Source: Lysobacter alkalisoli (lineage in GTDB: Bacteria > Pseudomonadota > Gammaproteobacteria > Xanthomonadales > Xanthomonadaceae). Taken from it: 64,000 bases of DNA. The notes beneath the pieces are model-generated. The model was not told where the DNA came from and ran no database searches. It saw only the letters and a list, made by a program, of their open reading frames with translations. Positions 26,743 to 35,086 of this stretch are shown one piece after another (position 1 is the stretch's first letter; every line of letters starts with the position of its first letter). Position numbers and translations under genes: made by a program. The DNA lies in NCBI RefSeq assembly GCF_006547045.1, contig NZ_CP041242.1:692001-756000 (forward strand), written 5' to 3'.

Positions 26743-26864
26743 GGGCCGGACGGTCGACGCAGCATGCTCACAGCTTGCCTGTGGTGCCGGCAGCCGACAA
26801 CCCGATGCTGCATCACCGCGGAAGTGGTCGCGGCGATGGATTCGATAGGCCGTCGGAGCGGCGT

Positions 26865-27758
26865 CTACGGACTGTCTTCGACCAGGCCTTCCGCGGGAAG
26901 CTCGATCCTGAGCGGCGTCGTCAGGTAGCGCTGGCCATTCGAGGCGGCGGGCGGGAGGCGTCCGCCACGGATGTTCACCTGCAGGGAGGGATAGAGCAGT
27001 TTCGGGGCGGGCAGTGCGGCATCGCGTGTGCGGCGTGCCTCAACGAAGGCCTGCAATGACGTGTCGCCACGCAGCATGCGGTTTTCCAGTTTGCTTTCGC
27101 CGACACTGACGCTGGCGCGTGGTGCCCGGCCGCCGCTCGGGTAGTCATGGCACAGCCACAGCGTGGTGGAGTCGGGCAGTGCGTACAGGCGCTGGATCGC
27201 GGCGTAAAGCGATTCGGCATCGCCGCCGGGAAAGTCGCAGCGGGCGGCGCCGACATCCGGAGCGAACAGGGTGTCGCCGACGAACACATGATCGTCGATC
27301 CGGTAGGCCAGGCTGTCGGCAGTGTGACCCGGGGTGGCCATGACCTCGAAACGCAGCGCGCCGGCCTCGATCGTGTCGCCGTCACGCAGCAGCGTGTCGA
27401 AGGCGTCGGTGAGCACCGGGTCCGTGGGTGCCAGCTGAAATACTCCCGCGAAGTTTGCCTGTACCGCACGGATGCCGGCCCCGATCGCGACCGGGGCGCC
27501 GGTGCTGGCGCGCAGGAAGGCGGCCGCACTGAGGTGGTCGGCGTGGGCGTGGGTTTCGAGGATCCGGTGCACGCGGAGTCCTTCGCGCCCGACATGGTCG
27601 AGCAGACGCCGGGCAGAGGCGGTCGAGATGCGGCCCGAGGCAGGCTCGTAGTCCAGCACCGGATCGATGATCACCGCGTCGGTGCCGCGGCTGACCACGT
27701 AGGACCAGGTGCCGGTGCCCTCATGGAAGAACGGTTCGATCCTGGGCCGGTCGTGCAT
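26865..27758 (-). CDS. MBL-fold metallo-hydrolase, persulfide-dioxygenase (Blh) type
   Basis: 297 residues. The glyoxalase II-like fold is seen in MHDRPRIEPFFHEGTGTWSYVV, VIIDPVLDY and the metal motif ETHAHADHLSAA (about residues 68-79, HxHxDH) with MATPGHTADSLAYRI (about 137-151) and a late His in LWLCHDYPSGGR (about 203-214). The layout THAHADHLS plus CHDYP is typical of ETHE1/Blh persulfide dioxygenases, which oxidise glutathione persulfide to sulfite with a single iron. The start codon lies six bases after the BigR-like gene, so the two are co-transcribed. I infer the substrate from context. Confidence 0.87.
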   Translation of the reverse strand: MHDRPRIEPFFHEGTGTWSYVVSRGTDAVIIDPVLDYEPASGRISTASARRLLDHVGREGLRVHRILETHAHADHLSAAAFLRASTGAPVAIGAGIRAVQANFAGVFQLAPTDPVLTDAFDTLLRDGDTIEAGALRFEVMATPGHTADSLAYRIDDHVFVGDTLFAPDVGAARCDFPGGDAESLYAAIQRLYALPDSTTLWLCHDYPSGGRAPRASVSVGESKLENRMLRGDTSLQAFVEARRTRDAALPAPKLLYPSLQVNIRGGRLPPAASNGQRYLTTPLRIELPAEGLVEDSP

Positions 27759-27764
27759 GTTCGT

Positions 27765-28109
27765 TCACCCGCGAAGTGACGGGTCGCCTGCGCAATAGAT
27801 CCGGTGCAGGGTGTCGATGATGTGCCGTGCCGGTCCTTCGGCCAGTGCGTAGTAGATGGTCTGGGCCTCGCGGCGGGTACTGACCAGACCGTCCTCCCTG
27901 AGTACGGCCAGGTGTTGAGACAACGCGGACTGGCTCAGTTCCAGGTGTGCGTTGAGATCGCCGACCGAGCGCTCGCCCTCGACCAGCATGCACAGGATCA
28001 TCAGCCGCCGCTCGTTGGCCAGCGCCTTCAGCAGGCGCGTGGCGTCGCCTGCGTGGGCGCGCATCTGTTCGGCGCTGGGCGGGGTTGGCGGGTGGATGGT
28101 TCCGGGCAT
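27765..28109 (-). CDS. bigR: ArsR-family persulfide-sensing repressor, BigR/SqrR-like
   Basis: 114-residue winged-helix repressor from ATG 28109; a TTG further upstream is less likely. The DNA-recognition helix is LSQSALSQHLAVLREDGLV (residues 58-76). Cysteines occur at residues 40 (MILCMLV) and 106 (RIYCAGD). The 66-residue spacing matches the two cysteines that form the disulfide/tetrasulfide switch in BigR and SqrR, and it is the main reason for this call over a metal-sensing ArsR (no CxC or CVC metal motif is seen in the alpha-3 helix). It likely represses both its own leftward operon and the rightward sulfide operon through the palindrome at 28265-28284. Confidence 0.88.
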   Translation of the reverse strand: MPGTIHPPTPPSAEQMRAHAGDATRLLKALANERRLMILCMLVEGERSVGDLNAHLELSQSALSQHLAVLREDGLVSTRREAQTIYYALAEGPARHIIDTLHRIYCAGDPSLRG

Positions 28110-28264
28110 CTCGGTGATGGCGCTCTTTCGAGTCAACGGAAAACGAAGGTTAGGCCGGCAGCGGCCCGGCCAATGATGCCATCGGTGATCGGGCCTGCCT
28201 TGCCGGAGCCAGGCGGCGCCACGGGCGGGGCTGCTGCCCGGTGCCGGTGGGCTGCACGCACAAA

Positions 28265-28300
28265 ATATTAGTTGACACTAATATAAGTAACATCTAAATT
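28265..28300 (+). promoter_or_regulatory. Sulfide-operon promoter overlapped by a BigR-type operator palindrome
   Basis: ATATTAGT-TGAC-ACTAATAT (28265-28284) is a perfect 8-bp inverted repeat in an otherwise GC-rich region. TTGACA (28272-28277), a 17-base spacer and TAAATT (28295-28300) fit a rightward promoter whose -35 lies inside the palindrome. A leftward -10 (TAATAT) also overlaps it. The flanking 28137-28264 shows no other feature. Assignment of the palindrome to the ArsR-family repressor is inferred from position and AT-rich dyad form. Confidence 0.78.
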
Positions 28301-28394
28301 AATGGCAAGTCGCGATCTCCGCCGCCCTTGACCGGGGTCAACAACCCTCCCGGCCGCTGGAGGAGCATCGGGTCCACCGCTCGGGAGCACTGCC

Positions 28395-29678
28395 ATGGCC
28401 AACTTCCTCGTACTTGGTGCCGGCCTTGCCGGCATGAGCGCAGCCTACGAGCTGCGCGAAGCGCTGGGTCCTGCGCACCCCATCACGGTGATCGGCGATG
28501 GCGAACGCTTCAGCTTTACGCCATCCAACCCTTGGCTCGCGGTGGGCTGGCGCAAGGCTGAGGACTTCACGTTCGATGCGACCGAACCGCTGGCGAACAA
28601 GCACATCGGCTTCGTGCCCCACGCCGCCCTGCGCATCGATCCCGAGCACAAGCGCGTGCATGCCGCCGACGGTACGGAGCACGAATACGACTACCTGTTG
28701 ATCTGCACCGGTCCCAAGCTCGCCTTCGACGAAGTGCCGGGCATGGGGCCGGATGGCGGCCACACCCAGTCGGTCTGCACCACCGCGCACGCGCAGCGGG
28801 CCTGGGAGGCCTATCAGGCGTTCCTGGACGACCCGGGCCCGGTCGTGATCGGCGCGGTGCAGGGCGCGAGCTGCTTCGGCCCCGCCTACGAGTTCGCGCT
28901 GATCCTCGATGCCGATCTGCGGAAGCGGAAACTGCGCGACCGGGTGCCGATGACCTTCGTGACCAGCGAGCCGTACGTCGGGCACATGGGGCTGGGCGGC
29001 GTCGGCGATTCCAAGGGCCTGATGGAGTCGGAGCTGCGCCAGCGCCACATCAAGTGGATCACCAACGCCAAGGTGCAGCAGGTCGACGCCGGGACGATGA
29101 CGGTGCTGGAGCACGACGACGCCGGCGCCGTGCGTCGCGAGCATGCGCTGGATTTCAGCTACGCGATGCTGCTGCCGGCGTTCAGGGGTGTCGATGCCGT
29201 GGCCGCGGTGGAGGGGCTGTGCAACCCGCGAGGCTTCGTCACCGTCGACAGGCACCAGCGCAACACCCGCTACCCGGAGATCTTCTCGGCCGGCGTCTGC
29301 GTCGCGATCCCGCCGGTGGAGGCGACCCCGGTCGCCACCGGCGCACCCAAGACCGGCTTCATGATCGAATCGATGGTGACCACCATCGTGCGCAACATCG
29401 CCGCCGAACTGAAGGGCGAGCCGGCGACGTTCGAGGGCACCTGGAACGCGGTGTGCCTGGCCGACATGGGCGATTCCGGCATCGCCTTCGTCGCCTTGCC
29501 GCAGATCCCGCCGCGCAACGTGACCTGGGCCAGGGAAGGGCGCTGGGTGCACCTGGCCAAGATCGCTTTCGAAAAGTACTTCCTGTTCAAGATGCGGCAC
29601 GGCACGTCCGAGCCGGTGATCGAGAAACACGTGCTCTCCCTGCTCGGCATCGAACGGCTGAAGCCGCACGGACGCTGA
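28395..29678 (+). CDS. sqr: Sulfide:quinone oxidoreductase
   Basis: FAD-dependent peripheral membrane enzyme that oxidises sulfide to zero-valent sulfur and reduces quinone. 427 residues. The N-terminal dinucleotide fold is LVLGAGLAGMSAAYEL (residues 5-20). Catalytic cysteines are Cys128 (SVCTTAH), Cys160 (ASCFGPAYEF) and Cys354 (AVCLADMGD), close to the 128/160/356 triad of type I enzymes. SAGVCVAIPPVEATPVATGAPKTGFM (read in part) is the second FAD-binding region. A C-terminal amphipathic segment (LAKIAFEKYFLFKM) fits membrane attachment. First gene of the rightward operon, 95 bases after the predicted -10. Confidence 0.94.
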   Translation: MANFLVLGAGLAGMSAAYELREALGPAHPITVIGDGERFSFTPSNPWLAVGWRKAEDFTFDATEPLANKHIGFVPHAALRIDPEHKRVHAADGTEHEYDYLLICTGPKLAFDEVPGMGPDGGHTQSVCTTAHAQRAWEAYQAFLDDPGPVVIGAVQGASCFGPAYEFALILDADLRKRKLRDRVPMTFVTSEPYVGHMGLGGVGDSKGLMESELRQRHIKWITNAKVQQVDAGTMTVLEHDDAGAVRREHALDFSYAMLLPAFRGVDAVAAVEGLCNPRGFVTVDRHQRNTRYPEIFSAGVCVAIPPVEATPVATGAPKTGFMIESMVTTIVRNIAAELKGEPATFEGTWNAVCLADMGDSGIAFVALPQIPPRNVTWAREGRWVHLAKIAFEKYFLFKMRHGTSEPVIEKHVLSLLGIERLKPHGR

Positions 29679-29730
29679 GCGTGCATCGAATCGTACGTTC
29701 ACACCGAACACATCCATGAGGAGAAAGACC

Positions 29731-29934
29731 ATGAATCTCGACCGTGCCGTGATGGCGTTCGCCGGCGTGATGATCCTCGCCAGCGTGGCGCTGACCCAGC
29801 TCGTCTCGCCCTGGTGGTGGCTGCTGACGGCTTTCGTCGGCCTGAATCTGTTGCAGGCCAGCTTCACCGGCTTCTGTCCGGCGGCGATGCTGTTGCGCAG
29901 GCTCGGCGTCGGCAGCGGCTGCGCCTTCCGTTGA
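29731..29934 (+). CDS. YgaP-like inner-membrane protein (DUF2892 family)
   Basis: 67-residue hydrophobic protein from ATG 29731, with AGGAG at 29719-29723 upstream; ATG 29716 would add five residues. Two membrane helices (about residues 8-26 and 28-45) and the family ending GFCPAAMLLRRLGVGSGCAF with two cysteines. DUF2892 domains occur at the membrane end of rhodanese YgaP and in sulfide-detoxification operons. A role with sulfane sulfur or sulfur-compound movement is inferred, not shown. Confidence 0.87.
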   Translation: MNLDRAVMAFAGVMILASVALTQLVSPWWWLLTAFVGLNLLQASFTGFCPAAMLLRRLGVGSGCAFR

Positions 29935-29948
29935 AGGAATCGTCGCGC

Positions 29949-31097
29949 ATGAGGACCCGGTTCCATGTCCCGGCCGTGCTGGCCGGATTGCTGGTGGCCC
30001 TGGCCGGTTGCTCCGACGATTCCGGTCCGGAGTCGATGCCGCCATTGGCGCAACTGGAGACGATGACGGTGGAAGCCGGCCGTGGCATCGGCGGCCGTGG
30101 CTGGGACGGCGTGGTCGAGGCCGTGCAGCAGGCCGATCTGTCGGCACAGACCGGCGGCCGTATCACCACGATCACCGTCGACGTCGACGACCGCGTGGAG
30201 CAGGGCCAGGTGCTGCTGCGCATCACGGAGGTCGAGCAGCAGGCCGGCGCCCGCATGGCGCAGGCAGCCCTGCGCGCCGCCGAGGCGGCCGTCGTCGAAG
30301 CCGAAAGCAACTACCGGCGCTTCGCTGCGTTGGAGGATAGCCAGTACGTTTCGCGTGCCCAGCTGGACCAGGCCCGCGCCGCACGCGACAGTGCGATGGC
30401 CGCGCGCGATGCCGCGCGCGCGGACCTGGCGCAGGCCGGCAGGCAGACCGAGTACACCGTGGTGCGGGCGCCGTTCGCCGGCATCGTCAGTGCACGCCGG
30501 GTCGAGCCGGGCGAGACCGTCGTGCCCGGCCAATCATTGTTTTCGATGCATGCGCCGGGTGCGTTGCGCATCGAAGTCCAGGTGCCGCAGTCCGAGGCCG
30601 CGGCGATCCGCGCGGCTGGACGGGCCATCGTCATGCTGGATGACGGCCGCCGGGTCGAGGCGGCACGGCTGATCGTGTTTCCGGCGGCCGAGCCGGCCAC
30701 CCATAGCGTGGGCGTGCGTGTTCTGCTGCCGGACCTGGAACAGTCCGGACAGCCGGCACCGCAACCGGGGGTCACCGCGAAAGTGCTGTTCCCGGCTGCG
30801 ACCGAGCAGGACGCGGATCAGGGGGTCGTGCGGGTGCCGTACTCGGCACTGGTGCAACGCGGCGAGGTCAGCGGCGTCTACGTGCTGGCCGATGACCGCC
30901 TCAGCCTGCGCCAGGTCCGGCTCGGGCGGCGCAGTGGCGCTCATGTCGGGGACGGCGGTGTCGAGAGCGATGAAGTCGAGAGCGATGAAGTCGAAGTGCT
31001 GGCGGGGCTGAAGCCCGGCGAACGCATCGCAACCGATCCGGTGGCCGCGCTCCAGGCGCTGGCGGCACAGCGCGAGGCGGGTGGGGCCCGGCCATGA
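29949..31097 (+). CDS. RND efflux pump periplasmic adaptor lipoprotein
   Basis: 382 residues. Lipobox LAGC with Cys21 (LLVALAGCSDD). Lipoyl half LSAQTGGRITTITVDVDDRVEQGQVLLRI (read in part), an alpha-hairpin rich in Ala/Glu/Arg (about residues 100-160), second lipoyl half YTVVRAPFAGIVSARRVEPGETVVPGQ (about 165-190), beta-barrel and membrane-proximal domain ending GLKPGERIATDPVAALQ. A direct repeat of about 12 bases near 30961-30990 codes for ESDEVESDEVE. It is co-transcribed with sqr and overlaps the pump gene by four bases; it links an inner-membrane RND pump to an unlinked outer-membrane channel. Confidence 0.9.
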   Translation: MRTRFHVPAVLAGLLVALAGCSDDSGPESMPPLAQLETMTVEAGRGIGGRGWDGVVEAVQQADLSAQTGGRITTITVDVDDRVEQGQVLLRITEVEQQAGARMAQAALRAAEAAVVEAESNYRRFAALEDSQYVSRAQLDQARAARDSAMAARDAARADLAQAGRQTEYTVVRAPFAGIVSARRVEPGETVVPGQSLFSMHAPGALRIEVQVPQSEAAAIRAAGRAIVMLDDGRRVEAARLIVFPAAEPATHSVGVRVLLPDLEQSGQPAPQPGVTAKVLFPAATEQDADQGVVRVPYSALVQRGEVSGVYVLADDRLSLRQVRLGRRSGAHVGDGGVESDEVESDEVEVLAGLKPGERIATDPVAALQALAAQREAGGARP

Positions 31098-34000
31098 CCG
31101 GGCCGCAGCCGCCCGTCCGCCTGGGATTGTCCGGCCGGCTTGCCGCGGCTTTCCAGGCCAACCCGCTGACCCCGATCCTGGCGTTGCTGGGCCTGCTGCT
31201 GGGCCTGGTCGCGGTATCGATCACACCGCGCGAGGAAGAACCGCAGATCGACGTGACCATGGCCAACGTGTTCGTACCGCTGCCCGGGGCGAGCGCGCGC
31301 GACGTCGAGCAACTGGTGGCCACGCCGCTGGAACAGAAGCTCTCGGAGATCGAGGGCATCAAGCACATCTACTCGATCAGCCGGCCCGGCATGGCCGTGC
31401 TGACGGTCGAATACACCGTCGGCGTTGCGCGGCAGCCGGCGATCGTGCGCCTGTACAACCAGGTCTATTCCAACCAGGACTGGATGCCCGCGGGCCTGGG
31501 CGTCGGTACGCCGCTGATCAAGCCCAAGGGCATCGACGACGTGCCGGTGATGAGCCTGACGCTGTGGACCGACGATCCACGGCGGAATGCAACGGACCTG
31601 GCCGAGGTCGCGCATTCGCTGGAAACCGAGATCAAGCGCATCCGCGGCACCCGTGATGTCTACACCATCGGCGCGCCGGACCGGGTGGTCGCGGTCACGC
31701 TGGATCCGGCGAGGCTGGCCGCCCATGGCCTGACCCTGGCTGATATCGCGCAGTCGCTGCAGGCGGCCAACGTGGTGCGCCATGCCGGCGAACGGATCGC
31801 CGGCGAGGGCGCGGTGCCGGTGACCGCCGGCACGTTTCTCGCCGATGCCGACGATGTTGCCGGACTGGTGATCGGACTGAGCGGGGGGCGCCCGCTGCGA
31901 CTGGCCGACGTGGCCGAGGTGCGGGCCGGCGGTGATGTTCCCGCCCGGTATGTCTGGCACGGTGCACCGGCGGGACGCGCGGGACCGGCACAGGGCGTCG
32001 CCCCCGCAGTCACCATCGCGATCGCCAAGAAGCCGGGCAGCAACGCCGCCGACATTACCGGAGCGGTCGAGCGCCGGATGGCGCAGTTGCAGGGCGAGCT
32101 GATTCCGGACGGCGTCAGCGTCACCATCACCCGCGACTACGGACGCACCGCGACCGACAAGGCGCAGAAGCTGATCCAGAAGCTGGTCTTCGCCACCGGC
32201 TCGGTGCTGCTGCTGGTGCTGTTCGCGCTGGGCTGGCGCGAGGCGATCGTGGTCGGCAGCGCGGTCGTGCTGACCCTGGCGGTGACCTTGTTCGCGTCGT
32301 GGGCGATGGGGTTCACCCTCAACCGCGTGTCGCTGTTCGCGTTGATCTTCTCGATCGGCATCCTGGTCGACGATGCGATCGTGGTGGTGGAGAACATCCA
32401 TCGGCACATGACCATCGGTGGGAAGGATGGCCGGGGCAGGAGCCTGCGCGAGGCGATTCCCCCGGCCGTCGACGAAGTCGGCGGTCCCACCATCCTCGCC
32501 ACCTTCACCGTGATCGCGGCATTGATGCCGATGGCATTCGTATCCGGGTTGATGGGGCCGTATATGCGGCCGATCCCGATCAACGCCTCGGCCGGCATGC
32601 TGCTGTCGCTGGCCATCGCGCTCGTGGTGACGCCGTGGCTGTCGCTGAAGCTGCTCTCGCGGCACGTGGCGCACGCACCGGCGGCGGCAGCGGACGGCGG
32701 CGAATCCCGCCTGCACCGGCTGTTCGGCCGGGTCATGCGTCCGTTCCTCGATCCCGCTCGCGGCGGCCGGCGCCGGCGCATGCTGTTTGCCGGCATGGCG
32801 GCGCTGGTGGTGCTGGCGGCATCGCTGGCGGTACTGGAATGGGTCGTGCTGAAGATGCTGCCGTTCGACAACAAGTCCGAACTGCAGGTGGTGGTCGACC
32901 TGCCCGAGGGGCGCACCCTGGAGGACACCAACGCGCTGCTGGGCGAGCTGGCCGCGGTGGTGGACACGGTGCCGGAGGTCCTCGACTACCAGGGCTATGC
33001 CGGCACTGCCGCGCCGATCAACTTCAATGGCCTGGTCCGCCAGTACTTCCTGCGCAGCGGCAGCAACGTCGGCGACCTGCAGGTCAACCTGGTCGACAAG
33101 CACGACCGCCATCGCCAGAGCCACGAGATCGCCCGCGCGCTGCGTCCGGCATTGGCCGCGATCGGTGGTGCACATGGCGCTTCGGTCAAGGTCGTCGAGG
33201 TGCCGCCGGGGCCGCCGGTGCTGGCGCCGCTGGTTGCCGAACTGTATGGCCCCGACCATGCGCGCAGCCGCGAACTGGCGCTCGAACTGGCGCGTCGCTT
33301 CGCCGCGACCGGGGGCATCGTCGACATCGACACCACCGTGGAGAGTGATGCACCGCGCGAGGTCCTGGTGGTCGATCGCGTCCGTGCATCGCGCCTGGGC
33401 GTGCCGCAGGCGGCGATCGCCGACGCCCTGGCCGCGGCGATCGGGGGACTGGATGCGACCTGGGTGCAGGACGGGCGATCCAAGTACCCGCGTCCGGTGC
33501 GCCTGCGCCTGCCGGTGGCCGACCAGGCCGGCCTCGAACGGCTGCTGGCATTGCGCGTGCGTGGCGGGGAGGGGCAGCTGGTGCCGCTGTCGGAACTGGT
33601 CACGGTCGAGCGTCCGGCCTGGGACGGCGCGATCCATCACAAGGACCTGCTGCCGGTGGTGTACGTGACCGGCGACGAGGCCAGCCGGCTCGACAGTCCG
33701 CTGTATGGCATGTTCGACCTGGTCGGCCAGCTGCGCCGCGAGGAAGTCGGTGGCCACAGGCTTCGCCAGCACTTCATCAGCCAGCCCGAGGACACCAGCC
33801 ACTTCGCGGTGAAATGGGATGGCGAATGGCAGATCACCTACGAGACCTTCCGCGACATGGGCATCGCCTACGCCGCCGGCATGGTGCTGATCTACCTGCT
33901 GGTGGTCGCGCAGTTCCGCAGTTACCTGGTGCCGCTGGTGATCATGGCGCCGATTCCGCTGACCGTGATCGGGGTGATGCCGGGGCATGCGCTGCTCGGC

Positions 34001-34339
34001 GCGCAGTTCACCGCGACGTCGATGATCGGCATGATCGCCCTGGCCGGCATCATCGTGCGCAACTCGATCCTGCTGGTGGACTTCATCAACCAGGCCGTCG
34101 CCGAAGGTGCGCGGCCGGAGCAGGCGGTGATCGATGCCTGCGCGGTGCGGGCCAAGCCGATCGCGTTGACCGGCCTGGCGGCGATGCTGGGCGCGTTCTT
34201 CATCCTCGACGACCCGATCTTCAACGGACTGGCGGTGTCGCTGATCTTCGGCATCCTGGTCTCGACCGTGCTGACCCTGGTCGTGATCCCGCTGCTGTAC
34301 TACGCCCTCCTGCATCGTCGCCGGGAAGTTTCCGAATGA
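31094..34339 (+). CDS. RND-family efflux pump permease (HAE1-like)
   Basis: Proton-driven trimeric inner-membrane exporter of 1081 residues. Topology is typical: a first helix at about residues 25-45, a large periplasmic loop, helices TM2-6, TM7 near residue 560, a second periplasmic loop, TM8-12. The proton-relay aspartate pair lies in SIGILVDDAIVVVENIHRH (TM4), and GMIALAGIIVRNSILLVDFINQA is the TM10 signature (each read in part). The first domain PREEEPQIDVTMANVFVPLPGASARDVEQLV matches pumps of the TriC/CzcA-distant HAE1 branch rather than heavy-metal pumps, which carry other residues in TM4. Its place inside a sulfide regulon is unusual. Confidence 0.9.
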   Translation: MTGPQPPVRLGLSGRLAAAFQANPLTPILALLGLLLGLVAVSITPREEEPQIDVTMANVFVPLPGASARDVEQLVATPLEQKLSEIEGIKHIYSISRPGMAVLTVEYTVGVARQPAIVRLYNQVYSNQDWMPAGLGVGTPLIKPKGIDDVPVMSLTLWTDDPRRNATDLAEVAHSLETEIKRIRGTRDVYTIGAPDRVVAVTLDPARLAAHGLTLADIAQSLQAANVVRHAGERIAGEGAVPVTAGTFLADADDVAGLVIGLSGGRPLRLADVAEVRAGGDVPARYVWHGAPAGRAGPAQGVAPAVTIAIAKKPGSNAADITGAVERRMAQLQGELIPDGVSVTITRDYGRTATDKAQKLIQKLVFATGSVLLLVLFALGWREAIVVGSAVVLTLAVTLFASWAMGFTLNRVSLFALIFSIGILVDDAIVVVENIHRHMTIGGKDGRGRSLREAIPPAVDEVGGPTILATFTVIAALMPMAFVSGLMGPYMRPIPINASAGMLLSLAIALVVTPWLSLKLLSRHVAHAPAAAADGGESRLHRLFGRVMRPFLDPARGGRRRRMLFAGMAALVVLAASLAVLEWVVLKMLPFDNKSELQVVVDLPEGRTLEDTNALLGELAAVVDTVPEVLDYQGYAGTAAPINFNGLVRQYFLRSGSNVGDLQVNLVDKHDRHRQSHEIARALRPALAAIGGAHGASVKVVEVPPGPPVLAPLVAELYGPDHARSRELALELARRFAATGGIVDIDTTVESDAPREVLVVDRVRASRLGVPQAAIADALAAAIGGLDATWVQDGRSKYPRPVRLRLPVADQAGLERLLALRVRGGEGQLVPLSELVTVERPAWDGAIHHKDLLPVVYVTGDEASRLDSPLYGMFDLVGQLRREEVGGHRLRQHFISQPEDTSHFAVKWDGEWQITYETFRDMGIAYAAGMVLIYLLVVAQFRSYLVPLVIMAPIPLTVIGVMPGHALLGAQFTATSMIGMIALAGIIVRNSILLVDFINQAVAEGARPEQAVIDACAVRAKPIALTGLAAMLGAFFILDDPIFNGLAVSLIFGILVSTVLTLVVIPLLYYALLHRRREVSE

Positions 34340-34443
34340 TCCCGACCAGGCCCCGCGTCGCCGGCCTGGTCGCGCTTGCCGTGCTGCCGGCGGTGAAGGG
34401 CGGCGATGGTGCCATCCATGCCGGCTGCGGCAACATGCCATGA
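34336..34443 (+). CDS. Hypothetical 35-residue protein in an overlap slot between pump and trxC
   Basis: A short frame starts at ATG 34336, overlapping the pump stop as ATGA, and ends with TGA 34441-34443, overlapping the upstream ATG candidate (34440) of the thioredoxin gene. The product has a hydrophobic stretch VAGLVALAVLPAV and one cysteine (HAGCGNMP). No family is recognised. The double overlap suggests translation; an eroded DUF2892-like or leader gene are possibilities. Confidence 0.4.
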   Translation: MIPTRPRVAGLVALAVLPAVKGGDGAIHAGCGNMP

Positions 34444-34466
34444 ACACACCGCCGGGAGTCATGCCA

Positions 34467-34892
34467 ATGAAAATCGCCTGCCCGCACTGCATGGCGATCA
34501 ACAACGTGCCGGCCGGACGCCTCGGCGACGCGCCCGGGTGCGGACGCTGCCACCAGCCGCTGTTCACCGCGCACCCGCTGGCACTGGAATCCACCACCGC
34601 GTTCGAGGCGCACGCGGTCCGCAGCGATCTGCCGCTGCTGGTCGACTTCTGGGCGCCATGGTGCGGCCCGTGCCGGACGATGGCGCCGCATTTCGAGGCC
34701 GCCGCCGCGCAACTCGAGCCCACGATGCGGCTGGCCAAGGTCGACACCCAGGCGCAGCCGGAACTCGGCGCACGCTTCGGCATCCGCAGCATCCCGACCC
34801 TGGTGCTGTTCAGGGCCGGGCGCGAGCTGGCGCGCATGTCCGGCGCCTTGCCAGGCGGCGAAATAGTGCGTTGGGCGCGGTCGCATCTCTGA
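34467..34892 (+). CDS. trxC: Thioredoxin 2 (TrxC) with N-terminal zinc finger
   Basis: Cytoplasmic dithiol reductase. 141 residues from ATG 34467, chosen because GGGAG (34454-34458) lies eight bases upstream and E. coli TrxC begins at the same point; ATG 34440 would add nine residues and overlap the preceding ORF. The N-terminal zinc module has two Cys-x2-Cys pairs (Cys5/Cys8 and Cys25/Cys28). The active site WAPWCGPC has Cys66/Cys69, followed by the cis-Pro loop IRSIPTLVLF. In this operon it probably reduces protein or glutathione persulfides formed during sulfide stress; that role is inferred from context. Confidence 0.93.
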   Translation: MKIACPHCMAINNVPAGRLGDAPGCGRCHQPLFTAHPLALESTTAFEAHAVRSDLPLLVDFWAPWCGPCRTMAPHFEAAAAQLEPTMRLAKVDTQAQPELGARFGIRSIPTLVLFRAGRELARMSGALPGGEIVRWARSHL

Positions 34893-34901
34893 GGCGCCGT
34901 C

Positions 34902-35086
34902 ATGTCGATGCCACGACAACGCAACGCCCTGGCGGGATTCTTCAAGCGCGAGCATGTGCGTTGGCATGCGGGCAGCGCGCTGCGGGTGCTCGACGGCGGG
35001 GCCGGCGCGAGCGCTTCAGGCCGGTGTTCTTCAATCCGTCGAAGCAACCCGGCCAGCGGCTCGGCCCATCGGCGGGGTTCAGCTGA
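34902..35086 (+). pseudogene. Possible frameshifted short gene remnant
   Basis: ATG 34902 opens MSMPRQRNALAGFFKREHVR, which looks coding until about 35010. A one-base shift would then join it to ERFRPVFFNPSKQPGQRLG and a stop at 35084-35086. No family is recognised and the end overlaps the ybgE-like gene on the other strand. This may be chance in GC-rich sequence; listed because the 186-base gap otherwise holds nothing. Confidence 0.2.
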
